The notes under the pieces are model-generated. The model was given only the letters and a program-made list of their open reading frames with translations. It made no database searches and was not told the origin of the DNA. Positions 10,590 to 22,161 of a DNA stretch of 64,000 bases are shown in pieces; positions within the stretch are counted from its first letter, which is position 1, and the number at the start of each line of letters is the position of its first letter. The DNA lies in the NCBI GenBank assembly GCA_963556145.1, contig OY744469.1, positions 6,668,767-6,732,766 on the forward strand, given 5' to 3'. The position numbers were made by a program, and so were the translations under genes. Source of the DNA: Hygrocybe punicea (Eukaryota; Basidiomycota; Agaricomycetes; Agaricales; Hygrophoraceae).

Positions 10590-10960
10590 AGGGGTATACC
10601 CATGGGTGTCCCAGCACCTGCCTGTACCCATGAGCGTGGGTATGGGTTTTCTGTGGGTCAATGGGTTGGCTGCAGCCTGCAGATACTATCCACCAAGCCT
10701 CCTCAGCTGTTGCCTGGCTGTCGTGTACCCACCCCAACCACCCCATATTCAACCTCACATACACAGCCTCCATGTCAATTGACATGGGCGCATGTCCGCG
10801 AGGTATTGGTGGGGGTGCTGGAGTTTTCATCGTTGTTGTGTGGTTTGTCACAGTTTCTTGTCGTTTGAGTACTTGAGTGTGAGGGCGGCGACTCAGGGGT
10901 CATTGTTTGTGTAGGCTTTGCATGGGTCACACTTTTGTGACCAGTACCCGCTCCCGATTG
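10590..10960. repeat. GGGTA-rich remnant with GTCAATTGAC palindrome
   Basis: Repeated GGGTATACCCATGGGT-like motifs are followed by a GTCAATTGAC palindrome (about 10775-10784) and CCGCGAGGTA. This arrangement matches the ends of hAT-like elements B and C. I could not find paired termini or a target duplication, so this may be a fragment. The following 400 bp up to the F-box gene show no gene. Confidence 0.5.
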
Positions 10961-11349
10961 GGTTTATAGACAGCCAGGAAAGTTTTTAAATTCTGTTTGA
11001 GGGGGGGGGGTCGAACAGATTAAAATTTAGAAATGGGTCAAGTTTGATAACTGGTGGGAATGCACAACTAAAATTGGCATGGCATCTCGGCAGATTGCCA
11101 CTTATGTCTTTTATTCATCATTTTTATTCAAACTTATATTCCAAATCCTTACGGAAAGTCACCCAATAATGAAAACAATAAAAGCCTGAATAATTTTGTT
11201 TTCTATATGCAGTATTTTCTGTACGAATACTGCTCTTGGATAACATTATTTTTTGGAATATTTTCACAGGTAAGATAACAACACAAATAGTTCCAACATT
11301 TGCTCACAAAAATTCCTCATCCGTCTCCTGTGTCTAGGTCTACTCTGCG

Positions 11350-12608
11350 ATGCGACTACGAAGCTACAGACATAATATATGGTTACCCACCGAACTGGTC
11401 GACCATATTATCGACCACCTCCACGATTGTCCATCAGCTCTCCGCAGCTGTTCACTCGTCTGTCGAGCTTGGGTAGCGCCCAGTCGTTTCCACCTTTTCT
11501 ATCGCATAGTCATCCAACCTCGTCGCATCCGAGAGGCAATTGTATTTCAACGTTGCCGCAACCTGTACCGCTTTTTGCAAAAATCTCCTGGTATTGCCCT
11601 CTTCATCCGCGATTTCCGATTTTCAGTGGGATTTGAAGGCAGGGTGATGATGTTAGACTCCGAGTGGCCTAACCTAAGAACAGTCTTACCTCATCTACTG
11701 GGCATGCTCACTGAATTGCGAAGGCTGAGGCTGGAAGGAATCCATTGGACGACTTTGTCGCCTGACATAAGGGCATCGTTCCGTACCCTTTTCGCTCTCC
11801 CGTCCCTCGTTCACATCGAAACGTCTGCCCTCTCTTTTTCAAAATTGAAGCATTTCACGACGCTGCTTCACTCCCCTCTGAAGTATCTCACAGTGTATGC
11901 TGAATGGAACGAGACCTATGCCAGGCAAGATGGTTGCATTGTCGAGGAGGAGGATGACAGTGCGAGAAAGTCGAAACCCAAACCTTGTCGCCTCAAATAT
12001 TTACGCTCGTACTTGGCATATGAATGCCCAGAGTTCATTAATTGGCTTCTTGGGCCGCAAACCGTGATTGACATTTCTACTATTCGCACTTTGGATGCAT
12101 GGTGCAATCCAAAGTGTGCGGAGAATTCTATGGCGAGGTTGATGAGAGCATTGTCCCTTGAAAATCTAACGATTCATCACCCTCAAGTGGGGCCATGGGG
12201 TACGTTTCCCTTCTTTCGTTGTCATATCCATGCTCAATCTTGTTATCTTGTCTAGATGGGTCAGTCGGTGACACTATTGACCTGGGATGCAACACAAATC
12301 TCCAAAGACTGACTTTGGTCGTTGGGAGTGATGTCAAGCTACAGCGTTATCTCGAATGTTTTTTGTCTCGACTTGAAACACCAAACATACAACAAATTGT
12401 CATCAACTTCGTGTCCACCAAATTTGAAGAAGAAAGTGGGAGGGGTTGGAATGAGGTTGACCGTATTCTCGCTGGCGCCAAGTTTGGGACCTTGAAGAAC
12501 GTTGAGATAGAGTTGCCATATTGCAGCAACAATGTGTGTTGGGACTTTGCTGACCAGTTTCCGTTATTATATGCCAAAGGGATCCTTTACACAAGAGACA
12601 TTGATTAA
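11350..12608 (+). CDS. F-box protein
   Basis: Exons 11350-12199 and 12256-12608 join across a 56-bp GT-AG intron to give 400 residues. An F-box lies at about residues 12-50 (LPTELVDHIIDHLHDC, then SLVCRAW), the segment that binds Skp1 in SCF ubiquitin ligases. The rest contains leucine-spaced strands (TELRRLRLEGIHW, NLQRLTLVV) suggestive of irregular leucine-rich repeats for substrate binding; this part is inference. Such F-box genes are highly expanded in Agaricomycetes and their targets are unknown. It is convergent with the GATA-factor gene, whose stop is 438 bp away. Nothing looks broken. Confidence 0.85.
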
Positions 12609-13045
12609 CTTTTATGATCTGAACTTTTCTTCCTCGCTGAATCAAGTCAATATTAATGGGCGCTTTTATGGTGCATGAGGGGTGACCATAAATGTGTGAA
12701 AGCGCTAAGCTGTCTAGTAGTAGACAGTTCGTTCAATTGCCCACTTGCGAGAAGGAAGGTTGCAGGTAAAATAAGGTCTCGCACTGTCGAGTGAATGAAG
12801 TAAGCGAATAACATAAAGTTAACGAAAACAGGAAAACTAATGTAAGAGCGGCATGAAATATCTAGAGAAGAGCAATCCTTTTGTGAACCAGCCCGCCGCC
12901 CGATGATATCAATATAGTGAGATAAGGAATAGTAATTATCGAATGAAAACTCAAAGAGCGGGTGGAGGAGTGGTGAATACTTAGTCGAACTTAAATAACG
13001 GGGAGGAAAGGGTCCGAACGCCCATAACACGCCATCACGCCCCCA

Positions 13046-15725
13046 TCATTCGCGAGGGGGCGATCCAACGATTGGCCATACGCTTTCCTTGTCCCGCTCC
13101 TTCTCCATGCTGGTAGACCCAGCGCCACCCCGCACAAGCGGCACCGCGCCAGGATTCGTGCTCGATACGCCTTGAGACACGTGCGTCTGTGGACTTTGAG
13201 ATTGCTGGCCTATGCTCCTCATTTCGTCCATCCCTTTCCTCACCCCCAACAACAGCCTTTCCGTCTTGTCAAACATCTCTTCCAGTTTTCTGCGGTGCTC
13301 GGTTAGCTCATAATAATGCCGTTCCAACTCGCCCAGACTGGGTATGGTGACTGTGCCAAGTATCGCTGACACGACAGCATCATGTGATGGTGGAGGCGAG
13401 TGCCCATGGAAGTTCGACAAGGTGGGTGGCTGGGGAGGCGCTAAACCAGAATAATAATGATGGGAATGTCCAAGGCCATGTGCATGCGGAGGTGGTAAAA
13501 CGTATCCAGGGCCAGCCCCTAATCCGGCAGGGCCCAGAGGCGAATGCGTCCGACTTGGTGCGGACGACCCAGAACGCATATAGCTCGACGGCGTGCCAGC
13601 AAAGCCATACCCGCCGTACCCTCTTCCGGCGGCCAACTCCCCGGTACCAACGGCAGCGTTTAACGGCGGCAAATCGAACCCACCATGTGGAGAGCTGAAG
13701 GCCCTTGGAAGATGCGCGTGAGGCGCATACCTGCCCTCCAGTGTACTATCTTGTCCACGCCCCGTTTGTTGATGTTCATGCAAAGGAGAGGGCGCCGACG
13801 AGGATCCGGTATGAACCTCGGTGATATGCATACCCCTTCCTGACGAATGCCTTCCCTCGCCAACGCTGTCTCCCCATGAAGGGCCATTTGAATCCCTCGA
13901 CCGCTTCCTTTGTGACCCCCGTACCGATCTTTCTCCATCGCCTTTCTCCATCTCTTCATCCATACCTTCCATCCCAATATCCCCATCATCGGCCCTTCCC
14001 CTCATTGCTGACTTGTCGTTATTAGACTTGCTCCTCCTAGCTCGTTTTTTCTTGGGTTGTTCTGCTTCACCGTCACTTTCATCCCCGGTGGGAAGACCCC
14101 CACCCTCAACCCCAAGCCTTGCAACGGCAACTAAAGCTTCTGCCGCCGCTTGGTCTGACATTCTCGACGCACTGCTACTGGCGCCTGGGGCAGCAGGAAC
14201 CCTCTTCCTTCGTTTTATGACCGTCTTTTTCATTGAATTCGGCCGGTGGGTGCCATGCAATTTGAAGTACAAGCCTTTTTTGGTTTGCCAAGTGTTTTGT
14301 TGTTGGTGGTTGCGATGGAAGAGGGATAAATCAGCTTTTTAACGTGTGAAACAAACGAAAATATAAACAGGAGCAGTCTGTGGATCAGACGGGGTATTTA
14401 TCTGATGAGATGATCCTAATCCATGTGGAATGGGAACCCCAGGAAACTGCAAGGAATTTTAGAGTGAAGTGAAGAACACGCACCACAAGCATTGCAAATA
14501 TTATTTCCTACGTCGTCTCTCCTCCACAAGGGCGTTGTGCTCGTCCCACAATTCGCACAGCTCAAAGCGCCTACCGTTACTCTCGCCTTGGTCCTTCCCA
14601 AGTTTCCAGTAGCTCCCGGGCTCCCACGTTCAGGGTTGGGTGAGGATGCATCAACAGGCGGAGTCCCTGGTGGCTGGGTTCCAGCCCGGGCCTGGGTCGG
14701 ACTTTGACTCGAAGTCGGGTTTTGATTCGATGGAAGGGAAACGTCCATCTCCATCTCCAACCTCGCGGAAACTGCAAGTGCATTATTATATGTTGGGCAG
14801 CCTGCGCAAGCGGATGATCCACCTGTGCCGTCACAGCGTCCATCACCAGGGCAGGTCCCGCCAACAGGGTTCATTTGATGACTTTTAGTGATAGGCTGCG
14901 TGGCATGCGTTTCAGTAGTGGGGACTTGTTGTTGTTGCGTCGATTTCGACGCTGAAAGGGTGAGAGACGAAGCAGCAGGTGGGGAATCGGTCATTTGGCG
15001 TTCAGGTGACAGAGTGATGGTGCCGTTCAAGTGAGGGAGCGGATGTGGACTATCGTTTGGGGAAGGGGATGTTCTAGTGGGAGAAGAAGGACGAGCCATA
15101 CGCTGAGACTTGAGATAGAGACCTTTGAGAAAGGGGACAAAGAACAATGTAAGCAACGCTATCGCATGCCAATCTTGGTGCCAAAGAAGAGCGAGCCATG
15201 CTGGTACGGCGACGAAGTCGTGCACGAAGGGCATGACCTTGTGCTAAGCCAGACGGCGATGTGATATGGTGTGATTACGATGGTGTAAAGCCAACCGACT
15301 GACGAACACCGGCCTACACGCGAACACGTGTGGAATGACAGGGAAACCGCGGAACGATCTCGGCGTGAGGGTGGGCAAAGAACAAAAATGCACTTACCAC
15401 AGGCATTGCAGATGGAATTGCCGTCGGTATCTCTTCGCCAGAGCGGGGTATCCAAGGCGTCGCAGTTTGCGCATTGCAATCGGGTAAGAGGAGAACTATT
15501 TGAGAAGTTAAATTCTTCCGTAGTCAGATGGCTCTTTGATGACGATAACGACTCGAACGAAGAGAAATCGGTGTGCAGCGTCTGCACGCTGTCAGACAAT
15601 GTGGGTGACTGCTCGTGGCCGATTTGATCTGGAGTGTTGGGGCTAAACTGTTGCATCCTAGATAGAGACGACATAGTTGGGTTATGTATGTTCATAACCA
15701 GTGGTTCCAGCGCGATGGATGACAT
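13046..15725 (-). CDS. urbs1: Two-finger GATA factor, siderophore/iron repressor type
   Basis: Exons 15725-15398, 15122-14484 and 14274-13046 join in frame (introns 275 and 209 bp) to give 731 residues. Two GATA zinc fingers, each C-X2-C-X17-C-X2-C, lie at C85-C109 and C298-C322; both introns split them at the same codon (the Gly after the last Cys). Between them is C200-X5-C206-X8-C215-X2-C218, the Cys-rich block that defines the Urbs1/SRE/SREA/Fep1 iron-sensing repressors. The second finger continues into [15 protein letters not shown] and a basic tail. A C-terminal coiled coil ([20 protein letters not shown]) suits dimerisation. Known relatives repress siderophore synthesis and uptake genes when iron is high. 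Start and length fit. I am confident of the subfamily, not of one-to-one orthology. Confidence 0.93.
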
Positions 15726-15981
15726 TGTTTTCTGGAATTCGTTGTCTGATTTTCAATGTAGTCAATTTTGCTTTAGATTTTGTGATTTTAGCTAGGTAAC
15801 GAGGAAAAGACAAAACACAGTGAGCTCAACGCTTGTAAGAGAACGACGTTTTGGTGAGAGCCGACGACTGTGAAGGTGATGTCGAGGATGGCCGTGATGG
15901 CGAGATCAGAAAAAAAAAAGGACAGATAACGCTTGCCGTTCCGGGAGCCAATCACTAGCCCCGCATTCATAACTTCCCACG

Positions 15982-15990
15982 ATTAGATAA
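15982..15990 (+). promoter_or_regulatory. Candidate iron-GATA site upstream of the GATA-factor gene
   Basis: ATTAGATAA lies 257 bp upstream of the start codon. It differs by one base from ATCWGATAA, the site reported for SREA-type repressors. A second such site follows at 16066-16074... see the separate entry for the upstream copy. Self-regulation is an inference. Confidence 0.3.
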
Positions 15991-16165
15991 GAAATTAATA
16001 CTTCCAGCTCCAGCTCCGAGTCGCGCTGTGAGTATAATTATGTATCTGCTCTTATGTTAGTTGCAATCCCGGTAAGCTTTCCTCGACAGTACTTCGCGCA
16101 TTTTCGCTGTGATATTTACGTAGGATTGACCAAAGGTAAATTGAGAAGGAACAAGGGTAATTGAG

Positions 16166-16174
16166 ATAAGATAA
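16166..16174 (+). promoter_or_regulatory. Second candidate iron-GATA site
   Basis: ATAAGATAA within GAGATAAGATAA is one mismatch from ATCWGATAA and overlaps a second GATA core. It lies between the GATA-factor start (15725) and the eL37 stop (16324), 441 bp upstream of the GATA-factor start codon. Nothing but position and sequence supports a role. Confidence 0.3.
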
Positions 16175-16323
16175 TTTCTAATCTTTCGCAAGCAAAATGT
16201 TTCGCAGACGGTCAACTTTTTTTTATCGGCACACATTTGCGGTACGGTGCGTGAGTTCGGCATGATTGGCGACAGTATGAAGACGACAGAACTGATACAG
16301 CAATCAATCCCCTTCTCGATGTA

Positions 16324-17072
16324 TCATGCCTCGGCTACTTTTCTCTTTTTCGCCACCGTGTTCTCCCTGCCAAAAAAGTCGTCAGATTTTCATTCGAAAG
16401 GGGTGTGTGTGATGGGGAGGCCAAGGGGAAGGGTGGGGGGAGGGTAACTAGAAACCACCGTACCTGAACCCATTCTTGAACCGCCTCGAGACATGCTTCA
16501 AATACCGCATCCTGCCTGTTCCAGTTGTCTTTCTGCGCTTGGCCTTTTGTCCCCATTCGTATGATCGTAGCTTCGCTGCCGGGTAACCACACTGGGCGCA
16601 AGCTTTTGACACACGAAGATGAAATGAGAATTTATTTTATTTAAAAAAAAAAAGTGAGATTGGCACACTTTTATGTTGCCTGTGGAAAGAGCGATTCCCG
16701 CAGCGCCGGCAAAGCGTATGGGACTTTGTGTGTCGCTTACTGCACAAACACACAAAGTTCAGAAAATCAAGACTTGTAGACTGATGAAAAGTTGAAGTTT
16801 ACATACCCGAAAGACGAAGTACCTGCGGGATTGGTTTATCGACCAAGGAACTCAGTCAGTTCACAAGCGCTTCGGCCATTTCTAAATATACAGAAACGTA
16901 GACAAACCTTTCGTCTAAAAGAGAACCGTCAGTCATAATATGGCAATGATAGAGCACATCTGAAAACGGTTGGCCGCATCCACCCTCAAAATGCAAGCCA
17001 TCCATCCGCCATCTGATGCAAGGAGCATGCTTTCCGTGTACTGGGGGGGTGAGCAACGAGAAAACTCACCAT
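16324..17072 (-). CDS. RPL37: Large-subunit ribosomal protein eL37
   Basis: Six exons (17072-17070, 16914-16908, 16822-16807, 16739-16669, 16602-16464 and 16366-16324) give exactly 92 residues, the normal eL37 length. The zinc ribbon is C19-X2-C22 and C34-X2-C37. The conserved core is clear: [20 protein letters not shown] and [15 protein letters not shown]. It binds rRNA near the exit tunnel of the 60S subunit. The first coding exon is only the ATG, followed by GTGAGT; the second is seven bases. Very short first exons are common in fungal ribosomal protein genes. Five introns in 92 codons make it easy to miss by open-frame search. It is tandem with the GATA-factor gene, whose promoter lies in the 598 bp between them. 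Confidence 0.95.
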
Positions 17073-17506
17073 GTTGTGGTATTGTCGTCGATGCTGGAGG
17101 TTGTTGCAAGTTGTGTTGTAGTGAGTTCACCGTACTGGGAACTTTGGCACGTGGCGATTCGCATGACAGCGCTAAGCTCAGCTCATTATTTCATTTCATT
17201 CCCAGTGAGACTTGCGTTGAACCGCCTAGCCAAACTGCACCCATACATCCAACCGAGAAAAGTAAACGAGTCGCGTATGGAAAGGTAAACAAGACAAACG
17301 TTTCCGACCACCACAAAAATAAGGAAACGAGAAAGCGCGAAGAGGTACTAGTACACAGCCCGGTATTGATATTCCGAATCAGCTCGACAGGGGACGAAGG
17401 ATAGAAGAAGAAGAAATTCGACGACGAACACACGAACGGATCAGATAAATATACGAAAAAAAGCGTGCACGATACAGGAAAAGCCCACGAATAAACAGTG
17501 ACCACG

Positions 17507-19703
17507 TCACCCATCGATCTCCATATCCACAATTCCTTCCTCTTCCCGCGCCTTCTCTTGCTCACCGTGCCTCCCAACGCCCCCAAATTCACCACGCCTC
17601 CTCACCATACTCAGGCTTAACCCGCCGATCCCCATCACAACACCTGGCGATGGCGCGTCGGCCGACACGGGCGCAGGTGTCCCTGGCACCGAGTATGGAG
17701 TCGATGGGACAGATGACAATGACGAGAGTGTCGACGACGAGTAGGAGTGCGACCGAGTGTGTGACGCGTCCGTATCATCATCCCCTTCGATCCCTGCATG
17801 CCGGTGCCCTCCAAACACAGGCACGTCCCCTTGCCTCCATTCTTGTTCCCGGCCGTCTCGCGCACGATCGCCATCACCATCCGCACCGTGAGCTCCCCGC
17901 TGAAGTCCCACGACGCGCAACCGCCCCACCCACGCGTCTGCGCGATCCAGACTGTCCTTTACGACGCCAGTCACGCCGCGCATCATATCGAGGCTCTCTG
18001 TTGCCAAGGTCAATATCCGCTGTGCGGCTTGGACAGCCGCTCCCGCCGTGGGTGGCGCTGTATGGTGCGGATTCCCCACTGCTCGAGCCATGAAGTAAAT
18101 GAAGTGGATAGCAGGAGAAAGGAACGAACCTGCCAATGAGGACCTTGTGATACGTGTCGATGACATGGGCGAAGCTGCCCTCGAAGACCCGGGTGATTCT
18201 TTCCCCGACCCCGGTATAGACAAGGACGCACTCCGCTCTCTATGGTGCTGATATCGTCCATTCCGCTTCCTCCCTTCCGTACCTGTGCTAGAACCTACCC
18301 CAGACGTTACTGGAACGCCGATACTGGCACCAACGCCTGATGAGCTGGCGCCTGCGGCGCTTGCCCAGCGCTGCGGAAGCTTGAGGATGAACCCACGGAC
18401 GCGTGTACGGGCGGGCTCTGGCAGGGCACCACCTGCGTACTTGCTGACGACATCGACGACCTGACGGATGGTGTGCACGACGTCGCGGCGTACGTCAGTG
18501 AGTGTACGCATGTGCGCAGGGGAGATGGGGCCGGTGTGTGCTTGTGCATGTGTGGCAGGGAATGAAGAAGAGGGAATTGGCTGAAGAGTAGTGGTGAAAT
18601 CCCGCAGGATGAGGATCTGGGCGTCAATGTGTGTTGTCGCGTACTGACAGCAAAGGCAATTGAGTTGAAGTCGAGCAGTCGATGAGAAGGAGAGACGGAC
18701 CTGCAGCCAGTGAAGACAATACTTGAGCCGTCGCATGCTTTCCTCGCTGAGTGCGGCGCTGAAACCTCCAGCTTCTAGCAAAACAGATTGCCAGCCGGTT
18801 CTGTTTGTGAGTTGCTGTTGCTGCTCATTGTTGGTGTCGTGCGGTTGTAGGTCGGTACGTTCGTGATCGGGCTGGCTGGGTGTGGGGTCTGTGGGATGTG
18901 GGGTTGGGCTACGGGAGTCAGGTGGTGGCGGCGGGGCTGGGACAAAAGGGCCGCTTGCTGCAGTAGGATTAGCACGGTAGACCGAAGATGGAGAGAAAGA
19001 GAGAAAGATAAACGCGTACCCTGGAGCCAACCGGGTACCTGGCGAGCACCTCGGGTATTGGGTGTGTCGTCTTGGTCCAATGATAAAGGGGAATCGCGAG
19101 TTGGGGCAGAACGAGATACGGGATGACTACGGTCTTCGCCCCGGATATCGTCGTGTGCATGGTCACTATCTGAGGGACGGTGATAGCGCCCGCCAAAGCG
19201 GTCAAGCTGTCTGCAAGCAAACTCGTCGAGCTGGTTCACGTTTGGGAGACGGTCGATTACAGGACGGGCCATGGTCTGTATGGAGGACTCCATCATCTCT
19301 GCACCATACTGAAAAGAGGGTGAGTGATTCGGGGTGGGAGAGAATAAAAATAGAGAGCGTACCTTGACGACGCGCGAGCTGGCTTTGCCCTGGGAGTATG
19401 CACGGAGAGCAGATGTGACGATGGGGAGATGGGATACACGGTAGACAAAGTCTGGGGCGTCGACATCACCGGAGGGGGACTGGGACTGGAGAGAGTGGGA
19501 TGTTGATGAGGAGGCTGTTGAGAAGGGTGAGGAAGGAAGAGTGCAGGGTGAGAGGACGACGAACGTTGTTTTTGGGGCTGTGGACCGCCGTTCCTCATGT
19601 CGCCAAGAGCACGTATTGCGATGCGGACGCTCTCGTCATGGCCGTCGAGGACGTCGGGCGACGGCGACGACGACGAGATGGAGAGTGGGTGCGACGAGGA
19701 CAT
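17507..19703 (-). CDS. OPI1: Opi1-type repressor of phospholipid synthesis
   Basis: Six exons (19703-19565, 19514-19363, 19308-19020, 18957-18701, 18643-18130 and 18078-17507) give 640 residues; introns are 50-62 bp. The Opi1 family blocks are in order: VRIAIRALGDMRNG (N-terminus), FVYRVSHLPIVTSALRAYSQ, EMMESSIQTMARPVIDRLP, LDEFACRQLDRF, LSEESMRRLKYCLHWLQ joined to YATTHIDAQILILRDF, DVVSKYAGGALPEPARTRVR, and LATESLDMMRGVTGVVKDSL near the C-terminus. In yeast Opi1 binds phosphatidic acid at the ER, and enters the nucleus to repress inositol-responsive genes when the lipid is consumed. The 18129-18079 intron (51 bp) and the 18700-18644 intron (57 bp) are multiples of three, so a read-through frame also exists; splice signals and family continuity favour removal. 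The first intron donor (GTTCGT) is the least certain join. It is divergent from the C2H2 gene, with 182 bp between starts. Confidence 0.92.
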
Positions 19704-19885
19704 GGGCGGGAAACAAGGAGGATGGAAAGGTGAGCAACTGGGTGGTATTGAAAAGCATGTGCCAATTTAATTCACGTGCTAGATAAGTCCCAAACAGAAG
19801 CAAACAAAAGATAAGATTAATAAATTCAGACTCCGCGAATGCTCTTGTTGCCGCATTGTGGCTTACACTTTCACTTTGCCCGCCA

Positions 19886-21484
19886 ATGTCAGAACACAGC
19901 GACCTCACCCATTTTCTCTCCGTCGAGTCCATAATAGACAACACTCTCCTCCCCGACACCGCCGTCGCACTCGCCCATGAGCCCCCCGCTGCCCTCGTCG
20001 ACGACCTCTTCCCCCCAAAGCCCCTCACCCTCTCCTGGTCAGACGAGTTCCACCTGAACTATCCAGAGCCACACCCACACCAACCGACCCCACCAGCACT
20101 CCAAATCTCCCCCCCACCATGGAACCACAACAATTCCCTTCCCTGGCCAACTTTCCACTACAGTTTCAATTCCCAATACCAAGACAATCCCCCCCACCCT
20201 GCCGCCTTACAAATAAACCCGCCACCCTTATCCGTGCCTCCGCTCTACCCGCATTCCGACATTAACTCTGCTCCCCCTTCGACCTCGTATTCCTCCTCTC
20301 CCCTCTCCTCCTCTCCCTTCTCCTTCCCGCCCTCTCCACTCCCCCCTGACCCTGCACACCAAAACCATTTCGACTCCCACTCCCACAGGTATGTCCACCC
20401 GTCTGACCTCTCCGCTCCCGCCACCAACCACGAAGCACCCGACCCGGGGTCGTCCCCCGATGGCCCTGCCATGGCAAGGAGATCCCCTTCCACCCTCAAG
20501 CACAACCAAAAATCAACTCCGCGTCAGAAACGGCACCTCCCTGCTCCTGCCACACGCTCTCGTTCAGAGAACCCGCGGTTCCGTCCTACTCGTGATGCTC
20601 ATGGTGAGAGCAGCGCACAAGCTCTTCAGGGCGAGAAGCGTAAACGCACCAAATCCAGTGCCAAGACCCGCGCGAGAAAACGCACACGGAGCACCCGCTT
20701 ACGCAGCGACACCTTAGCACGGCATGCACTCCAAGACCTAGACGAAGACCATTCTGAAGACCTCGACGCCGACGACGACGACGATGACAAGGACCGCTCG
20801 TACTCTACCTCAAACTCATCCTACTCTCCATCCCCATCTGCCTCCCCTGGCCCACCCTGCCCCGATCTCCCAAATGGCACTTCCTCCTACACTAGGAACG
20901 GCGACCCAGAACCCAGGGTTCGCGCACCGCGCGCGCCGAACGGACCGCTACCCCTGCCCGTTCCGGTGCCGAATCTCACCAAGAAGAGTCGCGGACGCAA
21001 GGTTCCTTCCGCACCAGACAACTCTGGTTCGCATGCCGGCACTAGTGCTGCAGACGAGGACCTCAACAGCAGCAATGGGGATGCCACCGACAGTAGGCGC
21101 ATGCGAGGGTACATGTGTCGCGTGCCCGGCTGCGGGAAATGCTTTATCCGTGGGGAGCACCTCAAGCGACATGTAAGGAGCATTCATACGTACGAGAAAC
21201 GTGAGTGGCTTCTTTTACTGTTGGCAAATGAAGCTTACTTTGCTCAACGCTTTTTCCCTCTCCCCACGTGTGACGGTAATTTCTTTGGTGACCCTCAATC
21301 AAATCGAAAACGTACCTGATGGTTGGAACCAAATTTTAAAATTGAAATAATAATAATCAACTCCACCAACCAATGAACCACCACGTTCGATACACGGACA
21401 GCGCATGCTTGCCCACACGAGGGGTGTGACAAGACGTTCAGCAGGCGCGACAATCTTGCCCAGCATCTGCGAGTTCATCGGTGA
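19886..21484 (+). CDS. C2H2 zinc-finger transcription factor (Msn2/4-like fingers)
   Basis: Exons 19886-21200 and 21402-21484 join in phase across a 201-bp intron (GTGAGT...CAG) to give 465 residues. Two classic C2H2 fingers lie at the extreme C-terminus: [19 protein letters not shown] ending in VRSIH, a TYEKP linker, then [20 protein letters not shown] and RVHR as the last residues. The intron falls exactly in the linker. The rest is Pro/Ser-rich and probably disordered, with a basic cluster ([19 protein letters not shown]) as a likely nuclear signal, followed by an acidic run (about eight Asp/Glu). The finger layout resembles stress factors of the Msn2/4 and SebA type, but the long tail gives no clear assignment. 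The ATG at 19886 is the first in frame; nothing is truncated. Confidence 0.85.
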
Positions 21485-22161
21485 TTCGACTCAGTAGGGC
21501 GTCCGGCGTTGCCGGTCTCGATATCCGTGCATCGAGGCTTGCTCGTTTAGTATCGTGACCGTTTGGTGCGTCACTTTGAGGTGTGGATGGTGCATGGCGT
21601 GAGGGAGCGACATAGAGAGCCTGAGGGTCGTGTTCCCGGTTTGATCCCCAACGTTTCCCCCGACAGTGCTTGATTTCACTATTACATTGCCTCCATCTAT
21701 ATCTATACATGTCGTGTCCATTCCCATTCCCATCATCCAGCCAGCCAGCCGGCGAGCCAGCCAACAACCTTTTTTCATCTGTTTCCCGTTCTTTTTATCA
21801 TACACCACATTGACATTACATTACTTGTCAAATCACCGTTTCCCCCGTGTCCTCACTCTTTCATTTCATACATCAATATCTTTTTCGGTCTCACATCTAC
21901 ACATCTACACATTGCCTCCATCTGCCAGTGCGAGTGGTTAAAAACAATGTAATACACATAGGGTATTCTTATTTCTTGGCAACAAGGTTGTTCAGAAGTA
22001 TTGCAAAGTAAACTCGAGATGGTAGGGCGCCACGTGACGTTCACGTCGAAGTTCTCTACTGTGATGGTGGTTTAACCGTCGTTACTGAAACACATTAACA
22101 TCTGTGGGTCGTCCTATGTCTTTTCAGTTCAAATAATCTTACATTGGGGCAGAACATTGAA
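21485..22161. other. Intergenic, no gene seen
   Basis: This stretch holds the 3' region of the C2H2 gene and the promoter side of the next gene. Pyrimidine-rich tracts at 21680-21900 suit a fungal core promoter. No coding or RNA feature is recognised. Confidence 0.5.

Noticed and set aside
14416..15234. A separate single-finger GATA gene, as the open frame alone suggests.
   Set aside because: Splice signals and finger continuity join it to the flanking exons as the middle of one 731-residue protein.
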